Made by a program: the position numbers and the translations under genes. The notes beneath the pieces were generated by a model. It had not been told where the DNA came from and did no database searches. It saw nothing but the letters and a program-made list of their open reading frames with translations. From IMG/VR virus record IMGVR_UViG_3300006917_002544, positions 1-24,493 of that record: DNA of 24,493 nt. One strand, 5' to 3'. Shown piece after piece: positions 1-4,606 of this stretch. Positions within the stretch are counted from its first letter, which is position 1. Each line of letters starts with the position of its first letter. The DNA is from a virus.

Positions 1-378
1 AAGTGCGGTGAGTGGCACGACCTCGCCATCTCCGTCGGCTGGCCGGAAGCCGAGTGGCCGACGCTTTCCTTTGTGATGTACCGAGAGAGTCGGTGTAACA
101 TCGGTTCGCATAACAAGACCGACCCCTCATCCGGAAGTCGTGGACTCCTACAAATCAACGGGTTCTGGTGTCGAAAGTCCCAATGGTCGCAAGCGGGTTG
201 GCTCCAAGACCGAGGAATCCTCAATGTCTGCGACGACCTGTTCGTGGGCGAAACGAATCTCCGTGCGGGGCTTGCTATCTGGCTGTACGGCGAGGAGAAG
301 CACGGGTGCGGTTGGCGAGGCCCGTGGGCGACTCGTTGCGACAAGTACCTCGTGGCGGAACCTCACCCCGGCTACTGA
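1..378 (+). CDS. Lysozyme-like/lytic transglycosylase domain protein, 5'-truncated
   Basis: The reading frame is open from base 1, so the start lies outside the window; 125 residues are visible before TGA. It shows the pattern of a lysozyme-like (SLT-type) fold: an aromatic stretch followed by the catalytic-Glu context MYRESRC (about residues 26-32), then SGSRGLLQIN (about 44-53), then NLRAGLAIWLYG and a C-terminal GWRGPWATRC. In SLT/goose-lysozyme families the E of the RES motif is the general acid and the GLLQIN segment lines the cleft. Likely a peptidoglycan-cleaving virion or endolysin module. The many Cys residues suggest disulphides or metal binding. Whether it is a tail-associated lysin or a free endolysin cannot be told from the fragment. 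Confidence 0.72.
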   Translation, partial: KCGEWHDLAISVGWPEAEWPTLSFVMYRESRCNIGSHNKTDPSSGSRGLLQINGFWCRKSQWSQAGWLQDRGILNVCDDLFVGETNLRAGLAIWLYGEEKHGCGWRGPWATRCDKYLVAEPHPGY

Positions 379-389
379 CGGACGTGAAA

Positions 390-412
390 AGAGGGGGGCG
401 AACCCCCCCTCT
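390..412 (-). terminator. Intrinsic terminator, mainly minus strand
   Basis: An AGAGGGGGG arm, a 4-nt loop and a C-rich arm ending TCT (one extra C) lie between two convergent genes. Read on the minus strand the hairpin starts just after the stop at 415 and is followed by CTCTTTTC. It may also stop the plus-strand lysin transcript, although the plus side has no clear T run. Confidence 0.7.
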
Positions 413-414
413 CG

Positions 415-666
415 TCACCAAGTGTCAGCGAAAGCCAGCCAGTCGGAAGCGTCTTTCAGCGTTGGGAACGGGCGAATCGTTCCGATGGGAGCGTCCTCAC
501 CGGGAGGGAACTGCCACCGAACTGCAAACCAACCCCCTGAATACGGGTCGGGCATGATGGAGAGCAGACAGTTCTTGTCCTTACCGGGACAGAGGAGAAG
601 CGGAACCTTCCCGTCCTCGTCCATCGCCTGACGAAGTTCGTCCTCGTCGGGAGTCTCAAAGTCCAT
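415..666 (-). CDS. Hypothetical acidic protein, 83 aa
   Basis: I start the gene at MDFETPDEDEL because AAAGGA sits 5 nt upstream and a near-perfect promoter (695-723) gives a 5' leader of about 20 nt; a longer reading frame would run through that promoter. The protein is acidic at its N-terminus (DFETPDEDELRQAMDEDGK) and contains one CPGKDKNC pair, then a W/F-rich segment (GGWFAVRWQFPPGED) that looks like a small beta domain. I recognise no family. Its own promoter upstream and a terminator directly after the stop make it a self-contained transcription unit. Confidence 0.72.
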   Translation of the reverse strand: MDFETPDEDELRQAMDEDGKVPLLLCPGKDKNCLLSIMPDPYSGGWFAVRWQFPPGEDAPIGTIRPFPTLKDASDWLAFADTW

Positions 667-694
667 AGCATTCCTTTCATTAGTAGGTGTACCC

Positions 695-723
695 ATTATA
701 CAGGGTGGGTGGGAGAAAGTCAA
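695..723 (-). promoter_or_regulatory. Promoter for the 83-aa gene
   Basis: Minus strand: TTGACT (718-723), 17-bp spacer, TATAAT (695-700). A variant of the local operator heptamer, GGTGTAC, lies just downstream at 686-692. The -35 starts 8 nt beyond the stop codon of the upstream gene. Confidence 0.82.
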
Positions 724-730
724 GTGGGAG

Positions 731-988
731 TCAGTTCTCCCATTCCCAAGTTCCGTCCTGATGAAGCAGGACATTATTCGGAGCGACGCACTCGTTCACA
801 TCGACCGCCTCAACGGACGACCAAGTGAAGTTGCGGTACAGGTCAAGGTGGCACGGCTCGCCCCTCAACGCTTGCGTACAGCGTGAGAACAGAACCATAG
901 CACCGAACAGGACAGCCGACCAGAAAACCCAGCGGACAACCGACCGAACTGTGTAGTAAATGGGTGGGTGATAAGTTTTAGTAGTCAT
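731..988 (-). CDS. Small single-pass membrane protein, 85 aa
   Basis: The start at MTTKTYHPPIYYTV is chosen because the promoter -10 (995-1000) ends 6 nt before this ATG, which leaves no room for an RBS and points to a leaderless mRNA. Residues about 15-36 (RSVVRWVFWSAVLFGAMVLF) form one hydrophobic segment, followed by Cys-containing polar sequence with C37, C46 and C66. Basic residues before the segment predict an N-in topology with the C-terminal domain outside. A longer frame to 1504 overlaps the convincing plus-strand gene at 1034-1477 and is rejected. No family recognised; a lysis-associated or superinfection-exclusion role is possible but unproven. Confidence 0.72.
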   Translation of the reverse strand: MTTKTYHPPIYYTVRSVVRWVFWSAVLFGAMVLFSRCTQALRGEPCHLDLYRNFTWSSVEAVDVNECVAPNNVLLHQDGTWEWEN

Positions 989-994
989 GTCCAC

Positions 995-1023
995 ATTATA
1001 CGGAATGGTGTAATGAATGTCAA
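995..1023 (-). promoter_or_regulatory. Consensus promoter with internal operator, leaderless start
   Basis: Minus strand: TTGACA (1018-1023), 17-bp spacer, perfect TATAAT (995-1000). The heptamer TTACACC (plus-strand GGTGTAA at 1007-1013) lies in the spacer, 4 nt after the -35. A start about 7 nt after the -10 would fall on the A of the ATG at 988. Confidence 0.87.
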
Positions 1024-1033
1024 GGATTTCCGC

Positions 1034-1477
1034 ATGGATAAAGTGAACATGAAGTCCGCTCCCCGCCGAACAGTTGTTCGTATCGACCGAGAAGGGGCGT
1101 GGGGGCGTGTTGAGTATGTCCACGAACTTGACTGCGGGCATACGGAGCGACGAAAGCGTCCAGCGAAGACGGGGCTGTTGGCGTGTTCGTGGTGCGTGGT
1201 CGCCGAACAGAAGGCGGAGCAGTTGCGTGAACTCGCCGTCGTCCCCGCTCGAAGTCAGCCGTCGGCAGACGATGACCTGCTTGATGAACTCGGAATGTCG
1301 CTTGCGATGTCGGAACGGGAGTTGGCGAAACTGAAAGCCTCGCTGGCGGCGAAGTTTGAGGTTCCGCTGGACGCAGTTGATGTGATAGTTGAGGATAATG
1401 AGGGGGTACTCGGTGTCTCGTATGCGGTCGTGTTCCTTGATGCCGGACAGATTTCGGCGATACTCAGGGGAGAGTAG
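1034..1477 (+). CDS. Zinc-finger-like hypothetical protein, 147 aa
   Basis: Start chosen at MDKVNMKS: AAGGA (1022-1026) lies 7 nt upstream, whereas earlier ATGs have no RBS and overlap the divergent promoter. An N-terminal beta-rich part contains a probable zinc site, DCGH (about residues 35-38) with CSWC (about 54-57), that is C-x-H plus C-x2-C. After a Pro/Ser linker a helical stretch (DDDLLDELGMSLAMSERELAKLKASLAAKF) leads to a small C-terminal beta part. Similar CGH...CxxC proteins are common unknowns in actinophages. It heads a plus-strand run of three genes, with 36 bp to the next. Confidence 0.78.
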   Translation: MDKVNMKSAPRRTVVRIDREGAWGRVEYVHELDCGHTERRKRPAKTGLLACSWCVVAEQKAEQLRELAVVPARSQPSADDDLLDELGMSLAMSERELAKLKASLAAKFEVPLDAVDVIVEDNEGVLGVSYAVVFLDAGQISAILRGE

Positions 1478-1513
1478 CGACAGCCCCGCACCTGTGTATG
1501 TCACACTTTACAC

Positions 1514-1681
1514 ATGGGAAAGAAGAAGGGCAGTTCATCTCGGAGTGCGGAACGAACTCGAATCAACCCTCAAACGGGGGCGATGGAGACTGTTTCTGGC
1601 ACAAAAGCGGGGAAAAAGCGTTCGATGTTGCCCGCAGGTCACCCGCTTCGAACTCATGACCTTCACGGCCCAAAGCGATGA
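1514..1681 (+). CDS. Very basic small protein, 55 aa
   Basis: Begins MGKKKGSSSRSAERTR and ends HDLHGPKR; Lys/Arg make up about a quarter of the residues and there are almost no acids, so a nucleic-acid-binding or ribosome-binding role is plausible. No RBS is visible before the ATG; CTTTACAC immediately precedes it. Its TGA overlaps the ATG of the next gene (ATGA), which suggests translational coupling. A different frame over the same bases is longer but lacks the coupling and looks like a shadow. No family recognised. Confidence 0.6.
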   Translation: MGKKKGSSSRSAERTRINPQTGAMETVSGTKAGKKRSMLPAGHPLRTHDLHGPKR

Positions 1682-1821
1682 GACCCAAGTACCTAGATAG
1701 CCCCGCAGTAGCAGTGAAGAGCCTCGGACTCGTCGCCGGTATCGCCTTCGCTTCGTATGCTTTCGGTGCGCTTCTTATGGTGGCACTCGGCGGCGTAGGG
1801 TATTGGTGGAGTCGCCGGTAG
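1678..1821 (+). CDS. Small membrane protein, 47 aa
   Basis: Starts inside the ATGA overlap with the previous gene. Residues about 11-42 are a nearly continuous hydrophobic Gly/Ala-rich stretch (VAVKSLGLVAGIAFASYAFG then ALLMVALGGVGYWW), flanked by RPK at the N-terminus and SRR at the C-terminus. It could cross the membrane once or form a hairpin, as small holin-like proteins do. It ends 8 bp before the convergent gene at 1830. Holin is only a guess; no lysis cassette is next to it in the window. Confidence 0.62.
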   Translation: MRPKYLDSPAVAVKSLGLVAGIAFASYAFGALLMVALGGVGYWWSRR

Positions 1822-1829
1822 GGCGACCC

Positions 1830-1976
1830 TCACCGCCCCCCATCAAGTTGCTTCGCTCGCTTCACGGCTTCCATGCGGTCGGCGTATCGCTCGCCCCATA
1901 GGGGGGCGTTCCGGTTCTTGGTATCGACCACGAGGTACTCGCCGGTCTCGTAGTCCTGCTTTATGTCGTACCTCAT
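1830..1976 (-). CDS. Small hypothetical protein, 48 aa
   Basis: MRYDIKQDYETGEYLVVDTKNRN followed by WGERYADRMEAVKRAKQLDGG. It looks like a short beta hairpin plus a helix. The ATG overlaps the TGA of the upstream gene (ATGA at 1973-1976), so translation is probably coupled to it. The longer frame over this interval (1843-2364) crosses the promoter at 2171-2199 and has Arg/Pro/Ser-rich shadow composition. Similar short proteins ending in an R..A..RA..L helix are frequent in actinophages; no function known to me. Confidence 0.68.
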   Translation of the reverse strand: MRYDIKQDYETGEYLVVDTKNRNAPLWGERYADRMEAVKRAKQLDGGR

Positions 1977-2128
1977 CGCCCTGCTCCCTCGCTAGCGTCG
2001 GCGTAGGCTTGCTCGTACACCTGCTCGGCTTCCACGCCGTACAGGTCGCTTCCGGTGCGCTCTGCCCAGCGACGGGTGAACGCCTCGGCGAACTCCCTCG
2101 CAGGGTCTCGGTGCTTCGGTGCTTCCAT
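1973..2128 (-). CDS. Small charged helical protein, 51 aa
   Basis: MEAPKHRDPAREFAEAFTRR then WAERTGSDLYGVEAEQVYEQAYADA. Mostly amphipathic helix. Start: AAAGGGGA lies 5 nt before the ATG at 2128; another ATG 5 nt earlier is in the shadow frame. It is the first gene of a two-gene unit driven by the promoter at 2171-2199 through a hairpin-containing leader. The upstream unit ends at the terminator at 2216-2237. No family recognised. Confidence 0.7.
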   Translation of the reverse strand: MEAPKHRDPAREFAEAFTRRWAERTGSDLYGVEAEQVYEQAYADASEGAGR

Positions 2129-2147
2129 GTCATTCCCCTTTCTGCCT

Positions 2148-2162
2148 CGGGGTCTCTCCCCG
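2148..2162 (-). promoter_or_regulatory. 5'-leader hairpin, member 1 of 4
   Basis: On the transcript: CGGGG, loop AGAGA, CCCCG, starting 8 nt after the -10 and so at or within a couple of nt of the predicted 5' end. It is followed by AGGCAG and the RBS AAAGG. Three other leaders (3680, 4124, 4475) have the same layout with different but complementary stems. Confidence 0.65.
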
Positions 2163-2170
2163 ATGACGAC

Positions 2171-2199
2171 ATTCTACCGGACGGGTGTAACGCTGTCAA
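2171..2199 (-). promoter_or_regulatory. Promoter with internal operator
   Basis: Minus strand: TTGACA (2194-2199), 17-bp spacer, TAGAAT (2171-2176). TTACACC (plus GGTGTAA at 2184-2190) lies exactly 3 nt after the -35. Drives the genes at 2128 and 1976. Confidence 0.83.
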
Positions 2200-2215
2200 G
2201 TAGCGGACAAAGAAA

Positions 2216-2237
2216 GAGGGGGGCTTGCGCCCCCCTC
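2216..2237 (-). terminator. Intrinsic terminator
   Basis: Perfect 9-bp stem GAGGGGGGC / GCCCCCCTC around TTGC; on the minus strand it is followed by TTTCTTT. It lies 15 bp after the stop of the gene at 2252-2407. Confidence 0.82.
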
Positions 2238-2251
2238 GCTTGCTCGCTCCG

Positions 2252-2407
2252 TCAGATTCGGCGGAGCAGGTACTCCATGCGGAGTCCGCCGTCCTCCTCC
2301 ATGAGGGCTTCGGCGCAGGAGTCGCACACCTCCCCGTACACTCCCAGCGTTTGAGTTGCCTCAAAGTTCCGACATGATTCGCAGGTGATTTCGTTGTTCG
2401 TTTCCAT
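2252..2407 (-). CDS. Small zinc-ribbon protein, 51 aa
   Basis: METNNEITCESCRNFEATQT then GVYGEVCDSCAEAL. Two CxxC knuckles, C9/C12 and C28/C31, form a clear four-Cys zinc ribbon, followed by a helical tail (RMEYLLRRI). The promoter -10 (2415-2420) ends 7 nt before this ATG, so the mRNA is probably leaderless or nearly so; the longer frame to 2443 would overlap the promoter. Zinc ribbons of this size often bind nucleic acid or a polymerase subunit, but no specific function can be assigned. It forms a monocistronic unit with its own terminator. Confidence 0.75.
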   Translation of the reverse strand: METNNEITCESCRNFEATQTLGVYGEVCDSCAEALMEEDGGLRMEYLLRRI

Positions 2408-2414
2408 GAGTGTT

Positions 2415-2443
2415 ACTTTACACCTTTCCCGACACTTTGTCAA
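2415..2443 (-). promoter_or_regulatory. Promoter, leaderless start, operator on the -10
   Basis: Minus strand: TTGACA (2438-2443), 17 bp, TAAAGT (2415-2420). On the promoter strand GGTGTAA overlaps the -10 (plus TTACACC at 2418-2424). It is divergent from the promoter at 2487, with two T8 tracts between them. Confidence 0.78.
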
Positions 2444-2486
2444 CTCTTTCGCCGGATTTTTTTTCGGATTTTTTTTCGCAGAAAGG

Positions 2487-2515
2487 TTGACATTCGGGGG
2501 GCGAGGGTGTAAGAT
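2487..2515 (+). promoter_or_regulatory. Promoter for the 34-aa acidic protein
   Basis: Plus strand: TTGACA (2487-2492), 17 bp, TAAGAT (2510-2515), with GGTGTAA at 2506-2512 overlapping the -10. Upstream is a tandem repeat of GGATTTTTTTTCG (about 2455-2480), which could act as an UP element for one or both divergent promoters. Confidence 0.82.
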
Positions 2516-2548
2516 GTATTTCGTCAGGTACTAGCGAAAGGACAAGCC

Positions 2549-2653
2549 ATGACAGAGCGAGAGCAAGACCTCATCGCCGACATCATCGCCGACGAGGCGT
2601 GGGGGTCGGAGGACGAAAGCGAAAGCGAGACAGAGGGGGGCGACCCCTTCTGA
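2549..2653 (+). CDS. Acidic micro-protein with SSB-like C-terminal tip, 34 aa
   Basis: MTEREQDLIADIIADEAWGS followed by an acidic tail that ends GGDPF. Thirteen Asp/Glu against one Arg. It is real by context: consensus promoter, GAAAGGA upstream of the ATG, and a strong terminator 6 nt after the stop. The end recalls the SSB C-terminal tip (acidic residues then P-F) that recruits DNA-repair and replication proteins; the window's own SSB ends EEDEPF. Inference: it may compete with SSB for partner proteins, or act as a DNA mimic. No family recognised. Confidence 0.7.
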   Translation: MTEREQDLIADIIADEAWGSEDESESETEGGDPF

Positions 2654-2658
2654 AAGCG

Positions 2659-2682
2659 AGGGGGGCGAAAGCCCCCCTTTTT
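2659..2682 (+). terminator. Strong intrinsic terminator
   Basis: AGGGGGGC, GAAA tetraloop, GCCCCCCT, then TTTT. Six nt after the stop of the 34-aa gene. Confidence 0.87.
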
Positions 2683-2766
2683 GCTGCCCCGACTCGGGAG
2701 CGTATCGACTCACGAGACACGCCCGCACAGGGCGCAGGCGCACATTCGTCACTAGCCCCGCAGGTG

Positions 2767-2780
2767 CGAACAGGTGTTCG
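2767..2780. promoter_or_regulatory. LexA/SOS-box palindrome, isolated copy
   Basis: CGAACAGGTGTTCG matches the Gram-positive LexA consensus CGAAC-RNRY-GTTCG at every position. It lies in the otherwise featureless 2683-2835 gap, about 2 kb from the main cluster. No promoter next to it was recognised. Confidence 0.72.
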
Positions 2781-2835
2781 CCCGCCTCGGCGAAGGGGAA
2801 GAAGGGGGCGGGGCTTTCGGGGTGTTTGGGGTCGC

Positions 2836-3015
2836 TCAGGCTCGGCTCAACGCTCGCACGAGGGCGACGGCTTCGTCGATGTCGGGGTGGTCAGCGTTCC
2901 CGATGGGTAGGTTGCGCCCTAGCCACCTCAGGTTGCTTGGGTCGCTCAGGTCTCGGCGCGTGGCAGGTATGGCCCTGCCCCTCAGCAGGTCGGTCAGTCG
3001 GTCGGTCTCGCTCAC
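2836..3015 (-). CDS. Hypothetical protein, 59 aa
   Basis: Starts at GTG 3015, which overlaps the stop of the upstream gene (GTGA) and has GGAGG 5 nt upstream. A longer version from GTG 3072 has no RBS. The sequence (SETDRLTDLLRGRAIPATRR ... LRWLGRNLPIGNADHPDIDEA) reads as a helix, a Pro/Asn-rich middle and a C-terminal helix with VALVRALSR. No family recognised. It is the second gene of a coupled pair under the promoter at 3283-3311. Confidence 0.66.
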   Translation of the reverse strand: MSETDRLTDLLRGRAIPATRRDLSDPSNLRWLGRNLPIGNADHPDIDEAVALVRALSRA

Positions 3016-3275
3016 CACGACCTCCAAGCACGACCCCACCTCGGCGAGGTCGTCCTCAGGTAGCAAGCCCACACAGGGTGACGCTCTGCGACCATCTCAG
3101 GTAGGAGCACATGAACGGCTAGGTCGATGGCCCGCACGAAACGACAGGGCGACCCGAACCAATACCGGCTCGTCGGCGCGCTCTCGAATGCGACCACGAA
3201 CGCCCATAGGTAGGCAGGGTCGATGTCCCAAGGGTCTATCCCCACTTGGTCGGCTAGTAGTCGTATTGCTCTCAT
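3012..3275 (-). CDS. Hypothetical protein, 87 aa
   Basis: MRAIRLLADQVGIDPWDIDP, then an aromatic helical part (AYLWAFVVAFESAPTSRYWF) and an Arg/Trp-rich end. Start chosen because the promoter -10 ends 7 nt before the ATG, making a leaderless message; the extended frame to 3311 runs through the promoter. The final residues (WGRAWRSW) overlap the coupled start of the next gene. No family recognised. Confidence 0.68.
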   Translation of the reverse strand: MRAIRLLADQVGIDPWDIDPAYLWAFVVAFESAPTSRYWFGSPCRFVRAIDLAVHVLLPEMVAERHPVWACYLRTTSPRWGRAWRSW

Positions 3276-3282
3276 AGGTGTA

Positions 3283-3311
3283 AGTATACTCCCTCGCTCG
3301 TCGCTTGTCAA
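3283..3311 (-). promoter_or_regulatory. Promoter, leaderless start, operator at the -10
   Basis: Minus strand: TTGACA (3306-3311), 17 bp, TATACT (3283-3288). TTACACC (plus GGTGTAA 3277-3283) starts at the last T of the -10 and covers the predicted transcription start. Confidence 0.83.
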
Positions 3312-3327
3312 GTCGTGCGCGAAAGAA

Positions 3328-3354
3328 GGGGGCAGGGCTTGCGCCCCACCCCCC
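3328..3354 (-). terminator. Intrinsic terminator, family copy 1
   Basis: Two-part stem, GGGGG and GGGC on one side with GCCC and CCCCC on the other, around TTGC; the two parts are separated by a CA/CA internal loop. On the minus strand it ends CCCCCTTCTTTC. The same sequence recurs at 3781 and 4221. Confidence 0.78.
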
Positions 3355-3367
3355 TCCTCGCTCGCTC

Positions 3368-3661
3368 TCAGAAGGCGTAGTCGGTGCGGAACACCGGCTC
3401 GTCGGTGAAGTGGAGGGCACGACCCCCACCGATTCGGTAGGTTCCGTCCTTGCGGAGTCGGACGGTGACGGTGAGTCCGTCCTCAGCAGGCAGAGCCTCG
3501 CGGTAGATGATGGGGCACTCTCCGCCGGTCGTGCTGACCACCTCGCCCTGACGCATCGCACGAAGGCTGAGAGTCTTGGGCGTGGTGGCGATGACCTGCC
3601 AGCACAGCGTGTCCGTGACTAGCAGTTCGACTGCGAACCGCTTGGTGACTGTCGTTTCCAT
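3368..3661 (-). CDS. Hypothetical protein, 97 aa (cassette 1)
   Basis: METTVTKRFAVELLVTDTLC opens a beta-rich protein (VTVRLRKDGTYRIGGGRALHF near the end). The alternating hydrophobic pattern suggests a small beta-barrel or sandwich; C20 and C49 are the only cysteines seen. The start is fixed by the leader: promoter, hairpin, AAAGG, ATG. This is the first of three neighbouring cassettes (also 3817 and 4257) with near-identical promoter, leader, terminator and first codons (ATGGAAACG), but unrelated products. No family recognised. Confidence 0.72.
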   Translation of the reverse strand: METTVTKRFAVELLVTDTLCWQVIATTPKTLSLRAMRQGEVVSTTGGECPIIYREALPAEDGLTVTVRLRKDGTYRIGGGRALHFTDEPVFRTDYAF

Positions 3662-3679
3662 GTTTGCCTTTCTGTCTGT

Positions 3680-3692
3680 GGGGTATCTCCCC
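3680..3692 (-). promoter_or_regulatory. 5'-leader hairpin, member 2 of 4
   Basis: On the transcript: GGGG, AGATA, CCCC, about 10 nt after the -10, followed by ACAGACAG and AAAGG. Confidence 0.6.
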
Positions 3693-3702
3693 GACGAATG
3701 AA

Positions 3703-3731
3703 AGCATAGCAGGAGGGTGTAACGATGTCAA
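3703..3731 (-). promoter_or_regulatory. Promoter with internal operator
   Basis: Minus strand: TTGACA (3726-3731), 17 bp, TATGCT (3703-3708); TTACACC (plus GGTGTAA 3716-3722) is 3 nt after the -35. About 28 bp upstream is CTCTGAGCAG (3760-3769) behind an A6 tract. Confidence 0.83.
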
Positions 3732-3780
3732 CTCTTTCGTGAAGATTTCTGAAAAAACCCTCTGAGCAGGGGAAACACAA

Positions 3781-3806
3781 GGGGGCAGGGCTTGCGCCCC
3801 ACCCCC
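3781..3806 (-). terminator. Intrinsic terminator, family copy 2
   Basis: Same GGGGG-CA-GGGC-TTGC-GCCC-CA-CCCCC hairpin as at 3328 and 4221, beginning 10 bp after the stop of the gene at 3817. Only two T's follow on the minus strand, so efficiency is uncertain. Confidence 0.7.
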
Positions 3807-3816
3807 TCGCTCGCTC

Positions 3817-4104
3817 TCAGACCTGCTCGGTCTGACGCTCCATTACGGGGAGGAGGTGAGCCGTAGCGTGGATTCGTCCGGACAGGGCGACCATCTTGCC
3901 CCAGACGGAGGCGACAGTGCCAGACGCTCCTGCGGACAGAATCAGGTACTCCGACAGGGCTTGCGTCCCCTGAGTCTCCGCTAGGTTCTCCAACCAGCCG
4001 ACCAGACCTTTGAGTTCTGCCAAGTGTGTCAGCAGTTGCTTCTCATTCACTTGGTGGACTCCTGTCTCCCATGCCACCCACTCTGTCGTGGTCATCGTTT
4101 CCAT
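3817..4104 (-). CDS. Hypothetical helical protein, 95 aa (cassette 2)
   Basis: METMTTTEWVAWETGVHQVN, then a long helix (EKQLLTHLAELKGLVGWLEN), a second helix and a Gly/Ser/Ala segment (LILSAGASGTVASVWGKMVAL), ending in a helix with HATAHLLPVMERQTEQV. It looks all-alpha, perhaps a helical bundle. The start is chosen by AAAGG 7 nt upstream and by the promoter; the frame upstream to 4155 runs into the -10. It shares its 5' and 3' control modules with 3368 and 4257. No family recognised. Confidence 0.73.
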   Translation of the reverse strand: METMTTTEWVAWETGVHQVNEKQLLTHLAELKGLVGWLENLAETQGTQALSEYLILSAGASGTVASVWGKMVALSGRIHATAHLLPVMERQTEQV

Positions 4105-4123
4105 GTCTTTGCCTTTCTGTCGT

Positions 4124-4136
4124 GGGCTTCTTGCCC
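4124..4136 (-). promoter_or_regulatory. 5'-leader hairpin, member 3 of 4
   Basis: On the transcript: GGGC, AAGAA, GCCC, followed by ACGACAG and AAAGG. Compared with member 2, the closing base pair is changed on both sides. Confidence 0.58.
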
Positions 4137-4145
4137 GATGAATGA

Positions 4146-4174
4146 AGTATGCCATCGGGGTGTAACAAAGTCAA
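4146..4174 (-). promoter_or_regulatory. Promoter with internal operator
   Basis: Minus strand: TTGACT (4169-4174), 17 bp, CATACT (4146-4151); TTACACC (plus GGTGTAA 4159-4165) 3 nt after the -35. CTCTGAGCAG lies upstream at 4194-4203. Confidence 0.78.
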
Positions 4175-4220
4175 CCCCATTTCTGAAAAAACCCTCTGAG
4201 CAGGGATAATGCGAAAGCGA

Positions 4221-4246
4221 GGGGGCAGGGCTTGCGCCCCACCCCC
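4221..4246 (-). terminator. Intrinsic terminator, family copy 3
   Basis: The same 26-bp hairpin as at 3781, again starting 10 bp after a stop codon (4257). Confidence 0.7.
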
Positions 4247-4256
4247 TCGCTCGCTC

Positions 4257-4454
4257 TCAGACCTCCTCGGTCTCCAACGCTTCGACCAACTTGCTCAGTC
4301 CGCTTCGGAGCCACTCGTAGTCGGTCGCATCCATCGGGAAGTCGTAGGACTCGGGGACTCCGTTCCAGAAGGTCGGTCGCTCGGGGACTTGCTCGTCCAG
4401 CAGGCTCGCCAGCAGGCTCGCCACCTCCTGAATCCTCTCTGTCATCGTTTCCAT
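4257..4454 (-). CDS. Hypothetical acidic helical protein, 65 aa (cassette 3)
   Basis: METMTERIQEVASLLASLLD then DATDYEWLRSGLSKLVEALE. Two amphipathic helices joined by a Pro/Trp/Tyr-rich linker; net acidic. The start is given by the promoter-hairpin-RBS leader. A longer frame would begin MFHVKH at 4607, but that is merely the parS palindrome read as codons, and it runs through the promoter. It is the last gene before the origin-like hub. No family recognised. Confidence 0.72.
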   Translation of the reverse strand: METMTERIQEVASLLASLLDEQVPERPTFWNGVPESYDFPMDATDYEWLRSGLSKLVEALETEEV

Positions 4455-4474
4455 GTCCTTGCCTTTCTGTCGTT

Positions 4475-4489
4475 GGGAGCCTCTCTCCC
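4475..4489 (-). promoter_or_regulatory. 5'-leader hairpin, member 4 of 4
   Basis: On the transcript: GGGAG, AGAGG, CTCCC, then AACGACAG and AAAGG. The A-T pair in this stem is a compensated change relative to the G-C stems of the other members. Confidence 0.63.
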
Positions 4490-4500
4490 TCACGAACCCC

Positions 4501-4529
4501 ATTCTAGGGGGTGGCTGTAACGAAGTCAA
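4501..4529 (-). promoter_or_regulatory. Promoter with variant operator
   Basis: Minus strand: TTGACT (4524-4529), 17 bp, TAGAAT (4501-4506). The operator position holds TTACAGC, one base off TTACACC. CTCTGACCAG (4559-4568) lies upstream behind an A tract. Confidence 0.77.
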
Positions 4530-4590
4530 CTCATTCCCCCTAATAGTGTAAAAAAAGCCTCTGACCAGCACCTTTGTCCCTCGCCGGCGA

Positions 4591-4606
4591 TGTTTCACGT
4601 GAAACA
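4591..4606. other. parS centromere site, perfect consensus
   Basis: TGTTTCACGTGAAACA is the full 16-bp palindrome bound by chromosomal ParB (Spo0J) in most bacteria that have ParABS. All 16 positions match. It abuts an SOS-box palindrome (4607-4620) with no gap. No parA or parB gene is in the window, so host ParB is the likely partner unless the element encodes its own elsewhere. The site is intergenic, about 60 bp upstream of the promoter at 4501-4529. Confidence 0.87.

Noticed and set aside
102-108. GGTGTAA heptamers inside coding regions (102, 8651)
   Set aside because: No promoter elements accompany them; a 7-mer is expected by chance a few times in this length.
989-1504. N-terminal extension of the 85-aa membrane protein gene
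   Set aside because: It lies antisense to the well-supported zinc-finger gene and crosses the TATAAT promoter.
1843-2364. Minus-strand 173-aa frame
   Set aside because: Arg/Pro/Ser-rich shadow of the two coupled small genes at 1830-2128; it crosses promoter and terminator sequences.
2599-3277. Plus-strand frames (2599-2910, 2774-3277, 2826-3104)
   Set aside because: Basic, low-complexity shadows with no RBS; they overlap the promoter-driven minus-strand pair at 2836-3275.
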